Source: Nocardioides ochotonae (GTDB lineage Bacteria > Actinomycetota > Actinomycetes > Propionibacteriales > Nocardioidaceae). From it: a DNA stretch of 64,000 nucleotides. The notes under the pieces are model-generated. The model was not told where the DNA came from. It did no database searches and saw nothing but the letters and a program-made list of their open reading frames with translations. Shown piece after piece: positions 58,901-64,000 of the stretch. The position numbers and the translations under genes are program-made. The stretch spans positions 3,149,001 to 3,213,000 of the forward strand of contig NZ_CP061769.1 in the NCBI RefSeq assembly GCF_011420305.2. Reading direction: 5' to 3'. Position 1 is the stretch's first letter; the number at the start of each line of letters is the position of its first letter.

Positions 58901-60824
58901 CGTCCTGGAACAGCTCGTGGCCGTGCGCCGGCATCTCGCCGTCGTGGCGCAGGCCGAAGTCGTAGATCACGAAGCGGCGGTCCTGGCCCTCGAGCTCGTA
59001 GGGCCGCTCGTCGACCACCTCGACGCCCATCGAGGAGAGCATCGGCAGCACGTGCGACAGCGACAGCGCCGACCCGACCCGGTAGAGCTTCAGCCGCATG
59101 TCGCCGTGCTCGGCGTCCGGGGTCGTGTAGAGGGCGAGGTCGATGCCCTCCTCGCTCGGGATCGCGGTGAGCCGCGCCGCGTCGACGGCCCCGCTGCGCG
59201 GGGAGAAGTCCTCCTTGTAGGCCTCCGGCCAGGCGTCGACGAGGCGGCGGCCCAGCCGGGCGCCGACGTCCTCGCCGTACTCGCTGATGACCGCGCCGAG
59301 GAAGTCGTCGTGCCAGGAGCGCGAGGCCTCCGCGAGGCGGCGCTCGAGGTCGGCGGTGTCGATCTCCGGAGCCTCGGCGCCCTCCGGCAGGTGGACGACG
59401 AAGTGCACCCGCGCGGTGGTGGACTGGTTGATGCCGACGGTGAACTCGGTGGAGACCGCGCCCAGCTGGTCGCGCAGGATCCGGGCGAACCGCTCGCGCA
59501 CCGTCGTGTTGTAGCGGTCGCGCGGGAGGTAGACGAGCACCGAGACGTAGCGCCCGTAGGTGTCGGTGCGGGTCAGCACTCGCACCGCCCGACGCTCGCG
59601 GGCGTGCATCGCGGCCTCGGCCAGCGGCGCGAGCTCGTCGATGCTGGTGTGCAGCAGCTCGTCGCGCGGATAGGTCTCCAGGGTGTCCATCAGCGCCCGC
59701 CCGGCATAGCTGCGCGGGTCGAACCCGCTGCGCCGCAGCACCGCCGCGGCGCGCTCGCGCAGCAGCGGGATCCGCACCAGCGACTCGGCGTACGCCGAGC
59801 TGGACAGCAGGCCGAGGAACCGACGCTCCCCCACGACCTCGCCCGCCGCGTCGAACACCTTCACGCCGACGTAGTCGAGGTACGCCGGGCGGTGCACGGT
59901 GGCGCGAGAGTTGGCCTTCGCCAGCACCAGCAGGGTCTTCTCCCGGGCCTTGGCCCGCACCCGCGGCGGCAGCGCCCCGGCCTCCGCGGACATGTCCGGG
60001 TCGGCGCGCAGGATGCCGAGCCCGGTGCCGGGGACCGCGCGCAGCCGGTCCTGCCCGTCGTCGCGGCACAGCTCGTACTCGCGGTAGCCGAGGTAGGTGA
60101 AGTGGTCGTCGGCCAGCCAGCGCAGGAGCTCGCGGCTCTGGCGGACCTCCTCGGGGTCGAGACCGGGGGGCGGCTCGGTGCCGAGCTCCGCGACGATCTC
60201 CAGCATCCGGCCGCGGGTGCGCGCCCAGTCCTCGGTGGCGTCGCGCACGTCGCGCAGCACCGCCTGGACCCGCTCGACGACCTCCTCGACGTCGGCGCCG
60301 TCGGCGATCCGGCCGACCTCGATGTGCATCCAGGACTCGCGCACCACCCCTCGCTCCGGGGGCCGGGCACCGTCGCGCACCGGGCCGAGGGAGACCAGCT
60401 CGCCGGTGATGTCACGCATCACGTCGAACTGGGGGTGGATCACCACGTGCACCTCGCGCTGCTGGCGCGAGAGCTCCATGGTGAGGGAGTCGACGAGGAA
60501 CGGCATGTCGTCGACGACCACCTCGACCACCGAGTGGCCGGCCGCGGCCCAGCCGTCCTCGGACAGGGTCGGGGTCACCACCCGGACCGCGGCGGTGCCC
60601 TGCGGGCGTGACTTCGCCAGGCGGTAGTGGCTGGCCAACGCGCCGTACACGTCGACGGGGGCGCGTCCCAGGATGTCCTCGGGCGCCACGTGGCGGTAGT
60701 AGTTCGCGAGCAGCGCGTCGATCTCCTCGGGGGGCGGACCTCCGCTGCCCCGGCTGCCGCGGGCCACCTGGGCAGCCTGCTCGACGAGCTCGGACTTCTG
60801 GACCACCTGCGTCGGCACTGGCAC
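55932..60824 (-). CDS. gdhB: NAD-specific glutamate dehydrogenase, large (180-kDa) type
   Basis: A 1630-residue cytoplasmic enzyme that oxidises glutamate to 2-oxoglutarate and ammonia with NAD. The size matches the large-subunit bacterial class (mycobacterial Rv2476c). The N-terminal 700 residues hold ACT-like regulatory domains; the catalytic core includes [55 protein letters not shown] and [20 protein letters not shown]. A long helical C-terminus follows. I chose GTG 60824 because a TAGGGT box is 7 bases upstream (leaderless); GTG 60818 and a further upstream frame opening are alternatives. P5C dehydrogenase nearby feeds it glutamate. Confidence 0.94.
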   Translation of the reverse strand: [1630 protein letters not shown]

Positions 60825-60831
60825 CCCCCTG

Positions 60832-60837
60832 ACCCTA
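60832..60837 (-). promoter_or_regulatory. -10 element of a probable leaderless gdhB promoter
   Basis: TAGGGT on the minus strand with 7 bases to GTG 60824. Confidence 0.55.
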
Positions 60838-60906
60838 GGCCGCGGGTGTGACGCAGCCAACTCTCCTCGCCGTACGGGCCTCACCCGTTCGTGTCACGGG
60901 GCCACC

Positions 60907-61710
60907 TCAGAGCGCCGAGCGGAGCTCCCACAGCAGCGGGTAGTACTGGAGCGGCACCCGTCCGCGCAGGTAGGTCGCGCCGCTGGAGCCGCCGGTCCCC
61001 GAGCGGGCACCGATCATCCGCTCGACCATCACCACGTGCCGGGCGCGCCAGGCCGCCGCCAGCTCGTCGTGCTGGAGCAGCGCCTCGGCGAGCGACCAGA
61101 CCTCGGCGTACCGCGCCCTGTCGTGGTACGCCGTGCGCAGCGAAGCGGTCACGGCCTCGTCGGTGCCGGTATCGAGCCCCTGGGCGCGCAGCACGTCGAG
61201 GAAGGCGTCCCACAGCGTCGGCTCGGCCAGACGCCGGGCGAGCCGCTCCTCCTCCTCGGCGCTCAGCCCGCGGAAGCGCTCGAGGTAGGCGGGGTCCTGG
61301 GCGCCGGAGAGGAACTCCAGCTCGCGGAACTGCACGGACTGGAAGCCGCTGGCCGGCGCGAGCCGCTGGCGGAACTCCAGGAAGTCCTGCGGCGTCATCG
61401 TCTCCAGCACGTCGACCTGCTGGACCAGCACCCGCTCGATGACGTGCACCCGGTGGAGCAGGTGCCGCGCCCACCACCCGCGCCCCGCGCTCATCGCGTC
61501 GCGGGCCGCGCCGAGCTCGTGCAGCAGCTGCTTGAACCACAGCTCGTAGACCTGGTGGATGGTGATGAACAGCAGCTCGTCGTGGGCCGGCGGGTCGGAC
61601 TCCAGGTGCTGGGCGTCCAGCAGCTGCGGCAGCCGCAGGTAGCTGCCGTAGGTCAGCTGGGCCCCCTGCTCCCCGAAGGAGACGAACGACTCGCGCGGAT
61701 CGGCGTCCAT
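60907..61710 (-). CDS. kynA: Tryptophan 2,3-dioxygenase
   Basis: A 267-residue heme enzyme that opens the indole ring of L-tryptophan to N-formylkynurenine, the first step of the kynurenine pathway. LTYGSYLRLPQLLDAQ, ELLFITIHQVYELWFKQLLH and GFQSVQFRELEFLSG form the substrate pocket, RHVVMVERMIG holds the heme-ligating histidine region, and GTGGSSGATYLRGR is the mobile loop closing over substrate. ATG 61710 lies 6 bases after a TACGGT box and matches the family start; an in-frame start at 61755 is unlikely. Other kynurenine genes are not in the window. Confidence 0.95.
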   Translation of the reverse strand: MDADPRESFVSFGEQGAQLTYGSYLRLPQLLDAQHLESDPPAHDELLFITIHQVYELWFKQLLHELGAARDAMSAGRGWWARHLLHRVHVIERVLVQQVDVLETMTPQDFLEFRQRLAPASGFQSVQFRELEFLSGAQDPAYLERFRGLSAEEEERLARRLAEPTLWDAFLDVLRAQGLDTGTDEAVTASLRTAYHDRARYAEVWSLAEALLQHDELAAAWRARHVVMVERMIGARSGTGGSSGATYLRGRVPLQYYPLLWELRSAL

Positions 61711-61716
61711 CCGGGC

Positions 61717-61722
61717 ACCGTA
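61717..61722 (-). promoter_or_regulatory. -10 element of a probable leaderless kynA promoter
   Basis: TACGGT on the minus strand with 6 bases to ATG 61710. Confidence 0.5.
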
Positions 61723-61799
61723 GCCCGCGCGGCCCGCGATCGCGACGCATGGCACGATCGCGCACGTCCCGCACCGCCGTGAAGGAGAGAACCAAGCCC

Positions 61800-62288
61800 A
61801 TGGGCACCCGCGTGAGCCACACCCTGACCTACGACGCGCCGCTCGCCCACGTGCACGCGATGCTGCTCGACCCCGACTTCCGCCAGGAGGTGTGCGCGCG
61901 GTGCAAGGTGGTCAGCTCCGCGGCCAGCCTCGAGCCGCTGCCGACCGGGCACCGGATCACCATCGAGCAGGTGCAGTCCGCGGCCGGCCTGCCGTCCTTC
62001 GCCACCCGGATCGTGGGCGACTCGATCCGGATCGTGCAGGTCGAGACCTGGGCGGCGTCGGACCGCGCGGACGTCGAGATCACGATCCCGGGCAAGCCCG
62101 GCGAGATCAGCGGCAGCATCGTGCTCACCGAGTCCGGCGGCGTCACCGCCCAGCAGGTCGAGCTCGACGTGCGGGTCCGGATCCCGCTGGTGGCCGGCAA
62201 GGTCGAGAAGCTGGTCGGCGAGATGCTGGTCAAGGCGCTGTCGGTGGAGAACACCGTCGGGCGCGAGCGCCTCACCCGCTCGGCCTGA
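61800..62288 (+). CDS. DUF2505 family protein
   Basis: A 162-residue protein of DUF2505, an actinobacterial family related to START/SRPBCC hydrophobic-ligand-binding folds. VSHTLTYDAPLAHVHAMLLD, FRQEVCARCKVVSSAAS and VAGKVEKLVGEMLVKALSVE match the family from start to end. No ligand or enzymatic role is known. I chose ATG 61800, preceded by AAGGAGA at a slightly long spacing; the ATG at 61749 would add 17 charged residues. It is divergent from kynA and convergent with the P5C dehydrogenase gene, three bases apart. Confidence 0.87.
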   Translation: MGTRVSHTLTYDAPLAHVHAMLLDPDFRQEVCARCKVVSSAASLEPLPTGHRITIEQVQSAAGLPSFATRIVGDSIRIVQVETWAASDRADVEITIPGKPGEISGSIVLTESGGVTAQQVELDVRVRIPLVAGKVEKLVGEMLVKALSVENTVGRERLTRSA

Positions 62289-62291
62289 GCG

Positions 62292-63926
62292 TCAGTCGCT
62301 CTCCATGTGCGGGTAGCGGTGGTCGGTCGGGGGCACGAAGGTCTCCTTGATCGAGCGCGGCGAGGTCCAGCGCAGCAGGTTGCTCGCGGCGCCGGCCTTG
62401 TCGTTGGTGCCCGACGCCCGGCCGCCGCCGAAGGGCTGCTGGCCCACGACCGCACCGGTCGGCTTGTCGTTGACGTAGAAGTTGCCGGCGGCGAAGCGCA
62501 GCCGCTCGCTGGCCCAGGTGATCGCGCGCCGGTCCCGGGCCACCACGGCACCGGTCAGCGCGTACGGCGCCGAGGACTCCATCTGGTCCACGACCGTCTC
62601 GAAGTCGCCGTCGTCGTAGACGTGGACGGCCAGGATCGGGCCGAAGTACTCGGTGCGGAACATCTCGTCGGTCGGGTCCCCGCCCTCGACCACGGTGGGG
62701 CGCACGAACCACCCGACCGAGTCGTCGCACTCGCCGCCGGCCAGCACCCGCAGCGAGTCCGTGGCCCGGGCGCGCGAGATCGCCGCCTCGTGCTTGGCGA
62801 ACGCGCGGGCGTCGATGACCGCGCCCATGAAGTGCGACAGGTCGCGCACGTCGCCCATGCTCAGGCTCTCCACCTCGGCGACCAGGTCGTCGCGGATCCG
62901 GTCCCACACCGAGCGCGCGACGTACGCACGCGAGGCGGCCGAGCACTTCTGCCCCTGGTACTCGAAGGCGCCGCGGATCAGCGCGGTGCGCAGCGCCGCG
63001 GGGTCCGCGGAGGGGTGGGCGACGACGAAGTCCTTGCCGCCGGTCTCCCCGACCAGCCGGGGGTAGGTGCGGTAGGAGGCGATGTTCTCCCCCACCGTGC
63101 GCCACAGGTGCTGGAAGGTCGGGGTGGAGCCGGTGAAGTGGATGCCGGCCAGGTCGGGGTCGCCCAGCACCACGTCGGAGACGGCCACCCCGTCGCCGGG
63201 CAGCATGTTGATCACCCCGGGCGGCAGCCCGGCCTCCTCGAGCAGCTCCATGGTCAGCGAGGCGGCGAGCTGCTGGGTCGGTGAGGGCTTCCAGATCACC
63301 GTGTTGCCCATCAGCGCGGGCGCGGTGGGCAGGTTGCCGGCGATGGCGGTGAAGTTGAACGGCGTGATCGCGTAGACCACCCCCTCGAGCGGGCGGTGGT
63401 CGGTGCGGTTCCACACGCCGGGGCTGTGGGCGATCGGCTGCTCGGCGCGGATCTGGGCGGCGTAGTGGACGTTGAAGCGCCAGAAGTCGATGAGCTCGCA
63501 GGCGCTGTCGATCTCGGCCTGCACCACCGTCTTGGACTGGCCGAGCATCGTGGCGGCGTTGAGCCGCTGGCGCCACGGCCCGGACAGCAGGTCGGCGGCC
63601 CGGAGCAGGACGGCGCTGCGCTCCTCGGCGGGCAGGGCGCGCCAGCCGGGCGCCGCGGCCCGGGCGGCGTCCAGGGCCGCGCGCGCGTCGTCGTGGGTGC
63701 TGGCGCGCGTCACGCCGAGCACGTGGCCGTGGTCGTGGGGCTGCACGACCGGGATCTCCTCACCCTTGCCGGAGACCCAGCGGCCGCCGATGTGGGCGGG
63801 CAGGTCGCGGGAGCCGGCCGACAGGCGCTCGAGCTCGGTGCGCAGCGCCGCGCGCTCCGCGCTGCCGGGCGCGTAGGTCAGGATCGGCTCGTTGACGGGG
63901 GTGGGCGGCGTCGTGAGGGCGTCCAT
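62292..63926 (-). CDS. pruA: L-glutamate gamma-semialdehyde (1-pyrroline-5-carboxylate) dehydrogenase
   Basis: A 544-residue aldehyde dehydrogenase that oxidises glutamate semialdehyde from proline to glutamate with NAD. TPFNFTAIAGNLPTAPALMG is the cofactor-binding strand, GIHFTGSTPTFQHLW and LVGETGGKDFVVAH bear the base glutamate, and FEYQGQKCSAASRAYV carries the catalytic cysteine; TEYFGPILAVHVY and FGGGRASGTNDKAGA are substrate-binding segments. The length and motifs match the monofunctional actinobacterial PruA, without a proline dehydrogenase domain. Its product glutamate is the substrate of gdhB upstream, so the two form a proline-to-2-oxoglutarate route. Confidence 0.96.
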   Translation of the reverse strand: MDALTTPPTPVNEPILTYAPGSAERAALRTELERLSAGSRDLPAHIGGRWVSGKGEEIPVVQPHDHGHVLGVTRASTHDDARAALDAARAAAPGWRALPAEERSAVLLRAADLLSGPWRQRLNAATMLGQSKTVVQAEIDSACELIDFWRFNVHYAAQIRAEQPIAHSPGVWNRTDHRPLEGVVYAITPFNFTAIAGNLPTAPALMGNTVIWKPSPTQQLAASLTMELLEEAGLPPGVINMLPGDGVAVSDVVLGDPDLAGIHFTGSTPTFQHLWRTVGENIASYRTYPRLVGETGGKDFVVAHPSADPAALRTALIRGAFEYQGQKCSAASRAYVARSVWDRIRDDLVAEVESLSMGDVRDLSHFMGAVIDARAFAKHEAAISRARATDSLRVLAGGECDDSVGWFVRPTVVEGGDPTDEMFRTEYFGPILAVHVYDDGDFETVVDQMESSAPYALTGAVVARDRRAITWASERLRFAAGNFYVNDKPTGAVVGQQPFGGGRASGTNDKAGAASNLLRWTSPRSIKETFVPPTDHRYPHMESD

Positions 63927-64000
63927 GCGTCGACTGTCTCACCCGCCCGACGGCCCACCAAGGGTTTCGCCCCGGCGGCCGCGGTCGCTTCAGAAGGCGG
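63927..64000. other. Upstream region of pruA, nothing recognised
   Basis: These 74 bases precede the pruA start and reach the window edge. No -10 box at leaderless spacing, terminator or coding segment could be assigned; a stop codon of another minus-strand gene may lie at the very edge. Confidence 0.4.

Noticed and set aside
56136..60611. Long plus-strand open frame of nearly 1500 codons
   Set aside because: It is exactly antisense to gdhB, is full of low-complexity Arg/His/Gly/Val segments and has no domain. In such GC-rich DNA the frame opposite a real gene is often open.

Overview
The window comes from a high-GC Gram-positive actinobacterium. GTG and TTG starts are common, Shine-Dalgarno sites are weak, and many genes start 6-7 bases after a TAnnnT -10 box. 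WhiB, the coenzyme F420 genes cofD/cofE, DUF3499, TIGR03089, LCP ligases and GlfT2 all point to Actinomycetota. The overall gene content resembles Nocardioides or a close relative; this is inferred from gene families, with no database search. No tRNA, rRNA, CRISPR array, phage or insertion sequence was seen.

Bases 1-15600 hold a conserved actinobacterial housekeeping block: a partial membrane-anchored protein, DUF808, an acyltransferase, a SIS-fold protein, Trm112, ManB, DUF3499, a zincin-like protein, DUF5719, a large membrane GT2 protein, WhiB, CofD, CofE, DUF3105, ManC and TIGR03089. From memory the order closely follows the Mycobacterium tuberculosis Rv3256c-Rv3268 neighbourhood. It links GDP-mannose supply with F420 synthesis and a WhiB regulator.

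Bases 15600-39700 are an envelope-glycopolymer region. A secreted PGRP-type amidase is followed by GlfT2. Facing it across 36 kb is an apparent operon of two GT2 glycosyltransferases (one GlfT1-like), UDP-galactopyranose mutase Glf, and the ABC exporter Wzm/Wzt. Two LCP ligases lie upstream. Together these could make, export and attach a galactofuranan. Nested between GlfT2 and the Glf operon are four paralogous sulfotransferase-like genes, a LicD-methyltransferase fusion, a glycerol-1-phosphate dehydrogenase-like gene, a LicC-like nucleotidyltransferase, a small coiled-coil protein and a secreted phospholipase-D-fold protein. I read this as an undescribed decoration module for the polymer, possibly adding sulfate and a phospho-alcohol.

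Bases 40500-48250 hold a second polysaccharide locus, tightly coupled on the plus strand: a hyaluronan-synthase-like GT2, two secreted or anchored parallel beta-helix proteins, UDP-glucose 6-dehydrogenase and an OmpA-domain lipoprotein, with a divergent lipoprotein. The set resembles alginate or hyaluronan systems and could produce an exported uronic-acid polymer.

Bases 48250-64000 are mixed: a flavin reductase and a RibD-C reductase; a YkcB-type glycosyltransferase coupled to a GT2-GtrA fusion; a TetR regulator with twin operators and its membrane-protein target; Dps; and an amino-acid catabolic set (giant NAD-glutamate dehydrogenase, tryptophan 2,3-dioxygenase, P5C dehydrogenase). Two striking long inverted repeats flank a small acidic ORF at 55.4-55.9 kb.
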